DNA of 64,000 bases, taken from positions 286,951 to 350,950 of the forward strand of contig JADCRB010000096.1 in assembly GCA_021464245.1 (NCBI GenBank), read 5' to 3'. Both the position numbers and the translations under genes were made by a program. Below the pieces are notes generated by a model, which ran no database searches, was not told the origin of the DNA, and saw only the letters and a list, made by a program, of their open reading frames with translations. The stretch is from Carallia brachiata. Its lineage: Eukaryota > Streptophyta > Magnoliopsida > Malpighiales > Rhizophoraceae. Every line of letters starts with the position of its first letter. The stretch's first letter is position 1. Positions 22,849 to 34,455 of this stretch are shown here, in pieces.

Positions 22849-23352
22849 TGGATAAAAAATTTATTATTATTTTGTAATTATGGTCTAGGTAATTATCACC
22901 ATCTTTGTAAGTTTTATATTTTCTTTTATAATTTAGTACTTAAAACCTTGAGAATATAATTTTAAATTTTAACTATTAAGATGTCTTCTGAAAAATATAT
23001 TTTACTTTTCTAGTTAATGCAACGTGGTTGAATTAAAGGGAGGAGGACATATAGTTTTATGTTTTAATGCAGTTGATGTGCATTAACGATATTAACGATG
23101 TCATATTAGCAGATAAAATAACACTAATTGTTTAGGTATCAAAATCAGAGAAGGACCTCACTGAAATATCGTCGTCGGTGAGTATGGTTAGGTGGTAATT
23201 TGACATAGTTTACGTTTGAATATCAATAGAAAATTTCTTTTAATTACATTTTTGCCATCTTCTGTTCTTGACCGCTATTAATTCTAGTCCTTTGTCTCTG
23301 GAAGCAAGCAACTAGGACGGAGTCGCAAACTAATAAGTCTCGCGGGATAAGC

Positions 23353-23598
23353 AACAATTTAGTACTAAATTTTTTGATATTTTATAATATGGTCCTAAAC
23401 ATTTTACTCTATTTATTTGAGTTCTATAATTTAGAATGCCGTTCCAATTCAGTATTGTTTGCACGGAAAAAGCAAATGCATGTTACGGAATATGTGCAAT
23501 CAAAAACATATTCTGTCCAAAGAAACTGAAGTTAGACAGAATTCTAAGCCAAATGACTCGAATAAATAGCGTGAAACATTTAGGATTACAATAAAAAT
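23353..23598. mobile_element. Foldback MITE, B1
   Basis: Ends are inverse copies of each other: the left part holds TCCTAAACATTTTACTCTAT and the right part, in reverse complement, TCCTAAATGTTTCACGCTAT, followed on both sides by TTTATT(T/C)GAGT and an AGAAT block. No coding capacity. The B2 copy is about 49192-49447. Confidence 0.6.
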
Positions 23599-23606
23599 TT
23601 ATAAAG

Positions 23607-23960
23607 GTTAATATACAAAAAAAATCAAAATTTTTTTTAAAATAATAAATTTAAAATAAACTTTAAAAAGTAATAATTTATTTTTTTAAAATTTTTTATA
23701 ATAAATATAGCATGTCATAATATCTTTTGAACAAAATTTATTTAGCTGGACGACCTGACAAGCATGTGTTATTTAGTACTGATGTGTATATTTATCATGT
23801 TATCAAAACAGATAAATTCTTATAAACATATCATTGTAACAGACAGATTTCGTTTATGAGATATCACAATATTTTAAATTTATCAAAAAATTATTATTTT
23901 TTAATATTATTGTTAAATTTATTATTGAACAAAAAATTAATTTTTTTAATATATCTTAAC
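23607..23960. mobile_element. AT-rich MITE adjoining the foldback element, B1
   Basis: The left end GGTTAATATACAAAAAAA and the right end in reverse complement GTTAAGATATATTAAAAAAA form terminal inverted repeats around about 310 bp of AT-rich non-coding DNA. The B2 copy is at 49455-49824. The element lies a few bases from the previous one, suggesting a preferred insertion region. Confidence 0.5.
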
Positions 23961-25788
23961 CCAAATTGAGAACCAAATGGGTGCTTATTCCGCTATCTTT
24001 CCCATCTCTTGTTTTTTTTTTTAATTTTTAATTTTTTTATTTTTACAGACCAGAGTCAACTCAAACATTTGAAGTTTTGGTGAGACTCTTGTACTTTGGA
24101 GTCTGTGGAAAGGTCCGCACTCGTACGGTTACAATAAACTGATATCGTACGGTTACAATAAGCGCGGATAAAGTTATCTTCTGTTAAATCAATCCCCTTA
24201 ATTCTCGCAAAATTTTTATTGATATGTATTTATGAAAAATATTAGTAGTCATATTGTGGTATCATACATTTTAATTATATGTAATAATATTTATAATTTT
24301 TGTAAAAATAATTATATTTTTTATAATAATATTTACAAATTATTATTTATTTTCTCTCTCATAATTTTCTAATTATTATATTTTGTTAATTATAACATCA
24401 TAATTACTATACTATTTTCTATTTTTTTTTTTCTATTCACTTTCTATTTAATTTTTCACTATCCAATTACACTCAAAGTACTCACCAACTACATCGATTA
24501 AGTTAATCGTCGCTTATCCTATAAAATAGACGAAATTGTTATGACGCGATTTTTAGTTTAAAATTCGTTAAAATTAAAATTAAATATGAAGAAAGTTCAT
24601 TCAGCTTGATTGGTACTTGAGTGATAGGTTCTCTTTATAAAAAGAAATTGAATGAGGGCGTAACAGATAACCACTAATCTCGACTCAAAGATCGATAACG
24701 TAAGTACTAGCTAGATAATTTTTTTTGTTCGAGCTAGATAATTTTTTTTGTTCAAAAAAAAGTTAATATTGAATTAAAGACAATTTCTTTTTTTAAGTAA
24801 TTTGACCCCTGCACTTATATGAACAAGTTGTTTTTCTTTTCTTTTCTTTCTTTCTTTTTTTTTTGAACATCAGAATCCTTTTATTCTTAGCATCCAAGAA
24901 CATACTGGATACCCAAAGAGAGTAGAGGGAACAAGCCGTGAGGCCCCTGGCTTAAATCGTAGAATTGATATCAAGAAATAATTCAATTTCAAAATTTAAA
25001 TTGATAAGAAGCATGAATTAAATTCGAAATTTTTAGACTCAATTTTGACTCTCACTTCCAAGTTTTAAGTTTTATCTCATGCCAATTTATTTAATATTAT
25101 AATACAGCATAACTAATTAACTATTCATTATTAGATGTGTGTGTATAAAATGACAGCATGCCTAATTTTAATCTGAACAATGACCAATTGGGTAACAATC
25201 CGGTCTTTAAAGACCAACTTTACTCCCATTTGGTCTTTCTCAGAGCTCAGCCTATGTCAACTCTGACAATTTTTTTTTAGCCAAGATATTCGCCTGCTCT
25301 CGTTATTGTTGGTTACACATTAATAGTTACTATATATGATAAATATATAATTAATAATTATAGCAATGTCACTTAATCTATATTCCTCTCGACGCAGTTT
25401 GCATTCCTCTTTTCTCTCATCAAATTTGCTCAACTTTTCTTCTGAATCTGTGGACTAATTTATTTCGGTAGACAAAATAATTACACTGTTAATGAACAGT
25501 AGTTAACTCTATTTAATTAGTTGCTGAGAAAGTTATTGAGAACAAACAAAGAAAGGCTAGCAACAATTAGAACAAGCTTCATTAGAGAGGTTGCAAATAT
25601 ATGATGTCACTGAAATTAGAAATATTGTATTGAATTTAAAATGAAAACCACCATGGGAAGATGGGCAGGGCATTCTTAGGCAACCTCCATTATTCGTTAC
25701 AACTTATTTTATCCAATAAATATGGACCCCCTTGGAATTATTGAAATATAATTTAATTAAGACACAATAGAAGAGACACTATAGTTCA

Positions 25789-27024
25789 TTAAGTCCTTGG
25801 CCAGAATTGTCTCTCAAGGTAGTTGACAACATCCACGTTGACTTGGAAGGCCTTGGCCAGAATGTCTGGATTGATGGGTGGCTTTGATCCAAAGACAGCG
25901 TTTGCAATTGTTATGACACCTGGGTTTTGGCTGCTCAATCCGGCAAACGCAACAGCATTAATCTTTCCTATGTTGAATTGGAAATGAATTTGTCCAATTG
26001 GGAACACAAAGACATCTCCAGGGTTGAGGACTTTGGTGAAAAGAGTATTGTTGTTCTGGTTGGATGCTACAAATCCAACAAGGAGGGTGCCCTCTGTAAC
26101 CACCAGGACCTCGGTGCCACGAGGGTGAATGTGTGGCGGGTTCAGGCCGCCAACTGCCCAGTCAAGACGAGCCAGGGAGACACCGAGAGTGTTGAGTCCA
26201 GGAAGTTGGTCCACGAAAACTGGTGTGACGGCAAAACCAAGATTGTTACTAGTGTTTCCAGGTTTGTTAAGCCCTGGAAAGAAGAAATCATTGGCCGTCA
26301 CTTGCTTTGGATCCTTGCAAAACTTCCCATTCACGAACACTGCAGGTATCAGAACAATTTGTCAATCAAGCAATTAACGATACTCTACATGAATCTTGTA
26401 ATCTAATATTCAACGAGTCTCTCAAAGACAGTATATTTCTAATATGTTTCTATCTAACGGAACGCTATTGGATCAAATGACAAGGGCATTGTTGAGAAAA
26501 AGATGGCTTTTCCCGGATGAAATGAAAATTGGATTCATGTAATAGGAGAAAGGTTTCCCATTCCTTAGCCTGAAAGATATGTGGCCATGAAATAGGGATT
26601 AAGTGGAACAGAATTGACTGGGTGGTAGAGTCGTGGAAACACCGGTTTCTTCCATATTTTGGATTTTGGACATGGAACAATATGTTACTGCATAAACATG
26701 GAAAAATTGAAATTTTAGATTAAAACACTATGTATGAATCGTATGAAATGTCTAAATAAGAATTCTTAAGCAGCAAGCAACCAAAGCTATTACTCACTAC
26801 ATCATTAAATTAATTCCGTAGAAGTACCCAATAGGATAAAAAAAAGTCAATGCTTAGTACTCTAATGAATGATTGTTAAGGAGCAATTAGAAGAAAAACA
26901 TACCCCCATCGCCTTCCTTGATAGCGACACAAAAATCTTGAAGAGGGCTAGGGTCGTAGGCAGAGGCAAGTGAAGATGCCAAAGCCAAGAGGGCAAGAGT
27001 TGCAACGAAACGAGCACCTTCCAT
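25789..27024 (-). CDS. Germin-like protein GLP-f, B1 (intact, two exons)
   Basis: Minus strand: exon 1 27024-26904, intron 564 bp, exon 2 26339-25789, giving 223 residues. Signal peptide of about 22 residues ([17 protein letters not shown]…SA before YDPS), Cys32 and Cys48. Box 1 reads [10 protein letters not shown] with metal ligands His110, His112 and Glu117; box 2 [13 protein letters not shown] has His159. N69-T-S and an NNT near residue 137 are possible glycosylation sites. The donor GTATG and acceptor CTGCAG match the other loci. It differs from the B2 copy at only three residues seen (I/T between the two histidines, I/V in GKI, R/T in the C-terminal WPRT). Likely an extracellular Mn-binding germin; enzymatic activity not determinable. 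Confidence 0.93.
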
Positions 27025-27105
27025 TGCTTGTATATATCTACTCTTGTGGACTTGAAGGTGCTTATGATGTTTAAAGGGGTGAGTTGTCTTGCATGGGAAG
27101 AAGCC

Positions 27106-27113
27106 TATTTATA
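27106..27113 (-). promoter_or_regulatory. TATA box of GLP-f, B1
   Basis: TATAAATA on the - strand, 82 bp upstream of the start codon at 27024; conserved in B2 at 53263-53270. Confidence 0.7.
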
Positions 27114-29059
27114 GAAAAAAGAATCATTGAGCCAGTCAATTGTGCCATATAACTTGCAATATTTAATCTGCAAATCACCACCAGTTATTATTCAATTAAT
27201 CTTTGATCAAGCTCATTTTCTTAATTGACCAAGACTTGGCTTTTGCGTGCTAGAACTCAGCATTAAGAATGATGCAACTGAGTCCAATTACATAACCACG
27301 GGAAAAATTAAGGCGTGGAGTCAACACTTTGTAATCGATTGTAGTTTGTCTACAACCCAACGTTTTTTTCTTTCTGCAACAAAAAATAGATGAAAAAAAA
27401 ATTTTATTTTTTGTTGGAAAAAAGAGCCTATGATTGCATAAAAAAAGTAGTTGATTCAATGTCGAGATTCGTATCTCACTTTTTCCGTAAATTTAAATCT
27501 TGTTGGCTTGTTAATATACTAATAGTTAATTACTTGTCAAATTAGAAGAGGTCTTCGAAAAACAGCGTAGTCGGTGTGAATATCGTTTACGTGATAATGA
27601 CATTAACTGTGTATGTTTGGACACGGTAATCCTTTATCATAACTTGGAACCTTGCCTTACATGCATTATAAGAAAACAGTCATTCATACTTTTTACTATC
27701 TATAAATATTTTTTTTTTGAAAAATTCAATTTTTTTAGTACTCCACAAATTAAGTGCGTGCATTGCAATTTTATTACAGTAAGTACTTTATTGTGTATTG
27801 AACTCATTTTAAGGTTAATAAAAATTCACGATTATTCAAAATTTATCTATAAATATTTTGAATAATTATTGTGTGGAGCTGTGAGAATAAAAAAAAATCT
27901 TTACCATTAAAGAAATATTCACATCACTAGAATCGGAAAGAAATTCAAACACTTTATTTTGTTGTAATTATTTCATGGGGTTTACCAAAAAACTGCAAAG
28001 CATTATGCTATTATTGCTATGGAATAGAATGAGAACAAACCAAGATCATATTTTTATGTTTGAATGTAGTGGATGTCCATTAAAGATATTGACGTTGTCA
28101 AATCAATATATATATTGTAATAACTAATTGTTAAGGTATCAAAATTAGAGGTGGATCTCACTGAAATATCCTAGTTGTTGCGCACTGTCAGGTGGCAATT
28201 TGACATAGTTTATGTTCGAATATCAGTAGAAAATTTCTTGGCTGCTATTACTTGGAAAATGAAAACGTGGAAAACATACTCTAGGAACCAGCGAGACTCA
28301 ATAAAAAGTTTCTGTTAATTGCAGTTCTCCCATTTCGGTTAAGGACCGGGATTTCATCTAGTCCTATTTCTCTGGGAGCAGGTAAATACTGGACGGAGTC
28401 AGCAAACTTACAAGGCGGTCTTGCTCTTTCTTCTTTTTTCCTTTTCTTTCTTTTTTTTTTTTTAAATGGACCATCATGGTCAATAACATCATCTCAGATA
28501 AAAAAAACGAACAAAAAACAAAAACAAAAACAAATAGGGGTGTTTGTGATTGTGAAACTATCATATTGTAGAGTCATTGCAAGGATGCAGTCTTACTGTT
28601 ATAATGGAGTAACTTATTTAAATCAATACTCCCAAATTTTTACATAATTTTCATTGAAAGCTATTTATTGTTGGCCATCAGTAGCAGTATGGATCTGGCG
28701 GAAAAGTTATTAAGCTTTTAGTCTCACCTATAAGCCAAAAAAAAAAAAAGAAAAAATGAAAACAAAACTGGGGAATATATTTATTGTTTCCGTTTTCAAG
28801 AAAACAATAACGGAGACTAAAAGAGTGATTTAAAAAAAAATACAAAACAAGCAAAAGGGAAATATTTTTTTGGTCGAAATTCTTTCCAAGATTAGAATTT
28901 GAGAGTTGAACGATAAAAGTTTAAAATTTCAATCATTAAAGTCTCATGAGGGATCACAAAAGGAACACTTTGGGAGTTGCCTTTTACGTTTTTTTTTTTT
29001 TTTTTGATCCTTTGTTTTCCAAATTAAGAAAAAAATCACCACATAACAAAAGCAATGAG
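27114..29059. other. Spacer between GLP-f (B1) and block B2
   Basis: Upstream region of divergent GLP-f running to the duplication junction. No gene recognised; poly-A/T tracts near 28451 and 28990. B2 counterpart is 53271-55274, which has about 79 bp more near 54404. Confidence 0.6.
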
Positions 29060-30865
29060 GTGCCTAAAGAAGAATAAGCTGAGAGTTTCTCTTAATTTTT
29101 TTAACATGTATGGAATAATGCTATCCATCTCAACTTGATATCATGAATTGTACCAAATTGATTAAAAAGAAAAAAAATTAATTAATTTAAAAAAGATTGT
29201 ATTTAATAATTTTCTCTTATTTCTTTTAATTTCGTCTCTTTTCTTATAACTATATTCAGGCTATATAATCATGATATTTAGTCAAAATAAATATCACTAC
29301 TCAAATGTATGTATACATAGATATAGATTAAAGAAATAACTTCATTCACTAATGCCAGTCCAAGCACTAGAAAGCCCCTGTTCAATTGGTTTTTGTATTA
29401 ATTAGGGTCTAAGAAATATCAAAAAAAATCTTGGTGGCTTCAATTAAGTTATTTAAAAGTAAAAATAAAATAAAATGCATAATTGGATGATTGAATTTAT
29501 TAAAAAAAAAATTGTCAAGTACTATTAAAATAATACTTTGTTACTTCTTCTTGCTCCTATTTGAAATTGAAGTTACGTAATGGTATTCAATAGGACAAAA
29601 AATACATGCAAAATTTAGACATAAAATGAAGATACATGCTACTATTTAAATCTTAATTATTAATTGAATGAGTTGCCTAGTACAGTTTATATAGTGAGAC
29701 TTGCTTAAAATATGATGGACTACACTCATTCTCACGTGCTGCGCAGGTTTTATATAATTATTAATATGTTTCTTATATTATTAAATTAAGAAAATTTCTT
29801 TGGAAGAGTACTTATTTTTTTTCTATTACCTTTATTAATCTTTATATAAGCTTTTATATATGTAAAATTAGAGAGATGTAATTTCTATGTGATCACTTAT
29901 ATCCTTATATTCATAAGAAATTTGGATAATTCTCCGATTCAAAATCCAGAATTAGTAGTTCAAGATTTTTTTTTTCTTATATCTATAACTATTTTTCTAA
30001 ATTGAAAAGCAGAACAATCACAATATATAAAAATGCCAAAGGAAAAAGAATCAATGTAGTAACAAGCACATGTCTGTGTAAAGAAGAAAAGATTGCAATA
30101 ATATAAATCAAACTACTGTTATATGCATGTTTAAAACAGTTGTTTACCTTTATTTAGGCTTTTGTAGATTATTCTGCTTCAAATAACGTAGTATTAGAAG
30201 AAATGATAAATTAGGCATAGTCATTGTCATTGGAGAAGGATATTTAGCAGTAATAATGATAAAAAATTTAAAAAAGGAAGAAAGAACAAAAACAATTAGT
30301 TATAGTTGAAGAATAATCAATTTCTCAGCTCAAAAAAAAAAAAAAAAAACAAGAGAGAGAGAAAACAAGAACCATTGATCTTTCTTTCACCTGTTAATAT
30401 AAAATTTATAAAAGACTATAGTTATATGAAATATTGTTTACAAACTTATTGGAGATAGCAGCATGAGTAAAGATGTCATTGAAGTTTCCCCAAAAAAAAA
30501 AAAAAAAAAGATGTAATTGAAGTTAATCATAACATCTAATTCAATCATAAATCCTACAAAACTAAAAAGGAAAGTCAAAAATTAGAATTATTAATAAAAA
30601 CATAATATTGAAAATGTAGACAATCAAAAGAAATTAATATTTATTTACGAATTGGTACCTTTATGTCAACCTTTCAAAACACATGATGGTGACGTCAAAT
30701 AATTTGTGAGAGAGACATGGGATGGGTGATAACCCTCCGTTATCTACATCAATTTGGTTTTTGCCTCTTATATCGTAAGATTGACGTTGGGGAGTTATTA
30801 GGAGTAAATTGACATTCTTTCATATTTTTTTCTTGCCTTATAATTCCTCCCAAAATTAAAGAGGA
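29060..30865. other. AT-rich distal upstream region of GLP-a, B2
   Basis: Counterpart of 1-1808; non-coding, no feature beyond A/T tracts. Confidence 0.65.
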
Positions 30866-30873
30866 AGCTTAAT

Positions 30874-31787
30874 CATGGTTACAAAACTCGGCGTAGCCCA
30901 GCTGGTCTGACCGGTGACTGAGCACTAAGCCGGGCCGAGTAGTTCAAATAGTAAAGGTGTAGTTCAACCCTTGCCCTTAATTTCTATTAATATATTTTAA
31001 CCAGATAAAATTTCAGCTTACAAGTTAGCGTAGTTGGTTGGGTAGTTTGTCCTTCCTTCCTTAGCCCCGAGTTCGAACATAACATGTGTTTTATGTTTTT
31101 TTTTTTGTGGGTGAAATGCTTCTTCTCTTTTTTAGGTCAAATGCTTCTTTTCTTTTTCTTTTTCTTTTTTTTTCTTTTTGAATTCCAAAATTTTGCAATT
31201 TGATTTTTTAAAGTGAGAGACTCGTACACTTAATTATCCTTTTAATTTCACTTCATTTACTTTTAAAAATATTTGAATAAATTTTTCTTATTCTTATACA
31301 TTCTTATGCAAAATGCAAAAGAATTATTTTTTCTACACTCACAAACAGTCTACTTTGTAATCACATGAGAAATAAATGATTAAATGATTGAATTATTATT
31401 TATATAAAAATACATTTAATTACATAAAAAAATAAAAAAATAGTTTTAAAGCATCAAATTTTACGAAATATAATTATAATATTTATTATGTAAATAATTA
31501 ATAATATTTTTTATTTTTCATGGCATAAATTTTTCTTATTATCACAAATATAAATATAGAATTCCATCATTACAATTTTGTGTTAAATTGTACAAAAAAT
31601 TTGTATGTCTATTTGGTGTATCTCTCTTCTTAAGATGTACTTAATGATATAGTTTCTTTATATAAAGGTAAATATTATTACAAACATTAACTCGATTGGG
31701 TCAACTAATGACCTACTGGTTTAATCAATAATCTATTGACTCAATTTTCTATCTGGGTCAATATTCGAGACGAGTTTTATAATTATG
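30874..31787. mobile_element. hAT-like MITE, B2 copy
   Basis: Same element as in B1, 914 bp, flanked by AGCTTAAT at 30866-30873 and 31788-31795. It has about 110 bp extra near 30955-31075. That stretch contains a tRNA-promoter-like pair, TAGCGTAGTTGGTTGG (31026) and GAGTTCGAAC (31069), as in box A and box B of tRNA-derived SINEs. Whether B2 gained it or B1 lost it is not settled; short GTTCAA-like repeats at both sides favour loss in B1. Confidence 0.72.
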
Positions 31788-31795
31788 AGCTTAAT

Positions 31796-32812
31796 AATTG
31801 GAAGTGTGAGTTTTAGGGGAGAATACAATAATTAATTCAAGTTTACAACCCATTACTCATTTAGCTTACAAATCTGGTACTAATTAGTTGTATTTGAGTT
31901 TTTTGCTTTTTTTTTTTTGCTTTGTTTTTTTTTTTTTTGGGTTAGCTGTGTTTGGCTTCTATATGTTGAATAATTGTATTTTCTGCATTTGTCTATATGG
32001 AGGGAGGTGTTGAAAAAGACAACACCTAGACTCTTAAGTTTTTGGACTACGGAGACTTAGGTGTCCCAAGTAGTCGGACCAATTAACTTGCCTTCCCTAG
32101 AAATTTATTTTTATTTTCACCAAAAACTTTATTGGTTTGGAATTATAATTAGGAGATTCTACATTCTTTTTCGGAGATTTATAATGATAAAAAGATATTT
32201 GAATTATTTTTAAACAAATGATGGGAGACATAACATGGTAACATGATTCTTTTTCTTTGTAAACGATCAAGCCATTTTTTATGGTAAGATAGTGAGCAAT
32301 ATTATGTAATTTTCAGTTACTATATCTATCTTTAATCAAGAAAGAAATTTCATGCATTAGTTACCTGATTATATATAGTAACCAAATTATGTCAATGATA
32401 TAAGGGCAATTGAACCCAATTGTATGCAATTTCCTTCTTCTTGTTTGAATATTTATTAGAATTGAAATTTATTAATTACTTTGCTAGAGATACTTTTCTC
32501 TCAGATTATACTATTGTGATAAGATGTCAATGGACTTTAGTCAAGTGACAGTGAATATCAATTCTAAGCATATATGGAAACGACTTCAATTTTTTAACGT
32601 TCTTAAGCACACACACCCAAATTAAAAGGATAAGCCTTGAAAACATCCAAAATAGAAAAATTTTATCCTAAGAGCATAATATATGGAAACAAGTTCAATT
32701 TCCAGTATCCTTAAGTTAAACAAAAAAAAAAAAAAAAAGCTTTGAAAATTTCCAAAATAAAAAATCTTACCCATTTGGAAATAGCATGACTGGCTGTCTC
32801 AATGGTTCTCCT
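31796..32812. other. Proximal upstream region of GLP-a, B2
   Basis: Non-coding counterpart of 2706-3796, sharing with B3 the lack of the roughly 70-bp stretch present in B1. Confidence 0.6.
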
Positions 32813-32818
32813 TATAAA
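32813..32818 (+). promoter_or_regulatory. TATA box of GLP-a, B2
   Basis: TATAAA 87 bp before the last base ahead of the ATG at 32905. Two bases of the preceding CTCCTC run are missing compared with B1 and B3. Confidence 0.65.
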
Positions 32819-32904
32819 TGCTCTCGTTTCCCACCGAAGTCATCTCACCCCATAACAAAACCAAAGGAACAGAAGTTACAGTGCTGTTGGAGTACAGTAG
32901 CAAA

Positions 32905-34455
32905 ATGAAAGGCGTTCGTTTCCTTACAGCTCTAGCTATCTTTGCTTTGGCGTCTTTCCTTGTCTCTGCCTATGACCCCAGTCTTCTTCAGGACTTTTGT
33001 GTGGCCATCCAGGAGCCTAATGGTGGTATGTTTGCATCAGTACGTTGGCCCTCATAGCTAGAGTCTTTGAGATTCTATCATAATATATTAATTCTTTTTG
33101 ATGCCCAAAATTGGTTCGAGAAAGTACCATAAACATCACCAATCATTATAGTTTAATGATTATAAGATTCGTTTATATTGTAAGTTATAAATTCAAACTA
33201 AAAGTGTGTTTAATTCTGAATAGTTTTGGGAGTGGTTACTAGATTCAGTGTAGCGTGTTACACAATATATATATATATATATAAGTATTATATTTTGATG
33301 TTTGCTTGCTATGTTGCATGAACACCGATACGGATATAGTGAATACAGATATAATAACACGTAAATCTTAACACACATGCACACACACATGCACGCGCGC
33401 ACACGTACACAGATATTGCATTTATATACAAATATAAATTTAAGTAAATGTTATTATTTGAAAATTATAACCTAAATTTTAAATTTAATTTAATTACTAT
33501 TAAAATAAATCTTATTATATATATATATGGGTATATTTGAGATTTTATACTACAAACTAAATAAATACTAATACTAGAGAATATACAATCGAAAAAAAAA
33601 ATCCTCCTCCCCCCGGGACTTTCTTTTGAAATTTATTAAAAAAATTATAATTGGCCGTCAAGCCATCAAATCATATCCATCATAATCATCATCGTTTTTT
33701 TATCTTATTTTTTTTAAACCGTGTCTTAACTGTGTTATTAATATGTTAGAGATGTATTTTTTTTTTTTTTTTTAATATACATATTTTGGTGTATCGGACA
33801 TACGTTTATATCCTATCCAACGAGTGTCCAGCACGGATACTTCATTAAAATACATGTGTCTGTGTATCCTTGTTTGCTTGATGTTTAACTAAATGTTCGG
33901 TACCTGCAGCGTTCGTGAACGGGCAGTTCTGCAAGAATCCAAAGCTTGTAACTGCGGATGATTTCTACTTCCAAGGGCTAAACACTCCTGCAACACTAAC
34001 GCCACAAACTTGGTTTTGGGATCAAACCAGTCTTCGTTGACCAACTTCCGGACTCAACACTGGGCGTCTCCATGGCTCGTCTTGACTTCGCAGTGGGCGG
34101 TGTGGCGCCACCGCACACTCACCCTCGTGCCACGGAGATGGTGGTGGTTACATAGGGCACCCTCCTTGCTGGATTTGTTGCATCCAGCCAGAACAATGCC
34201 CTTTTCACCAAAGTCCTAAATGCGGGAGATGTCTTTGTGTTCCCAATTGGACAAATTCATTTCCTATACAACATAGGAAAGGTCAATGCTGTTGCATTCG
34301 CTGCAATCAGCAGCCAAAATCCTGGTGTCATATTAGTTCCATTTTCTGTCTTTGGATCAAAACCGCCCATCAAGGAAGACATTCTTGCCAAGTCCTTCCA
34401 AGTCAACGTGGATGTTATCAAGCAACTTCAGAAGCCCTATGACTTAAAAAGATGA
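32905..34455 (+). pseudogene. Germin-like GLP-a, B2, multiple small deletions and a stop
   Basis: Exon 1 (32905-33025) and its splice donor are intact and exon 2 starts at 33910. Between about 33990 and 34065, exon 2 has lost single bases at three places (CAACCACT to CAACACT, CCAGCAAA to CCACAAA, CCGGGACT to CCGGACT) and two bases at a fourth (CACTCTGGG to CACTGGG). In the original register there is also a TAG near 34152 where B1 and B3 have CAG. Downstream of 34237, box 2 and the C-terminus (YDLKR, as in B1) are clean. Five bases lost within about 75 bp, in otherwise near-identical sequence, could be real decay or poor consensus sequence; the TAG is harder to explain as an indel-type error. 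Confidence 0.87.

Larger units (their letters stand above)
22277..25788. other. Intergenic region between GLP-e and GLP-f, B1
   Basis: No gene recognised. It holds a TA microsatellite, two neighbouring MITEs (separate entries) and AT-rich spacer. A copy of the motif shared with the d-e interval lies near 25201-25250, and A/T homopolymers occur near 22501, 22672 and 24011. B2 counterpart is 48148-51940. Confidence 0.55.
1..29059. repeat. Tandem segmental duplication, block B1
   Basis: First of three head-to-tail copies of a GLP-bearing segment. Base 1 onward matches 29060 onward and 55275 onward nearly base for base, and the same bases (AACAAAAGCAATGAGG) precede the junction at 29059 and at 55274, so the unit is truly tandem. 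B1 holds loci GLP-a to GLP-f. It differs from B2 by the copia insertion, a deletion of about 1 kb at GLP-d, a deletion of about 340 bp at GLP-e and many small indels. The array probably continues upstream of the window, because the window opens exactly at the unit boundary. Confidence 0.93.

Noticed and set aside
25927..26406. 159-codon open frame on the + strand over GLP-f (and similar frames at 52079, 47159, 21774)
   Set aside because: Exact antisense shadows of conserved GLP exon 2; composition follows the coding strand and there is no domain.
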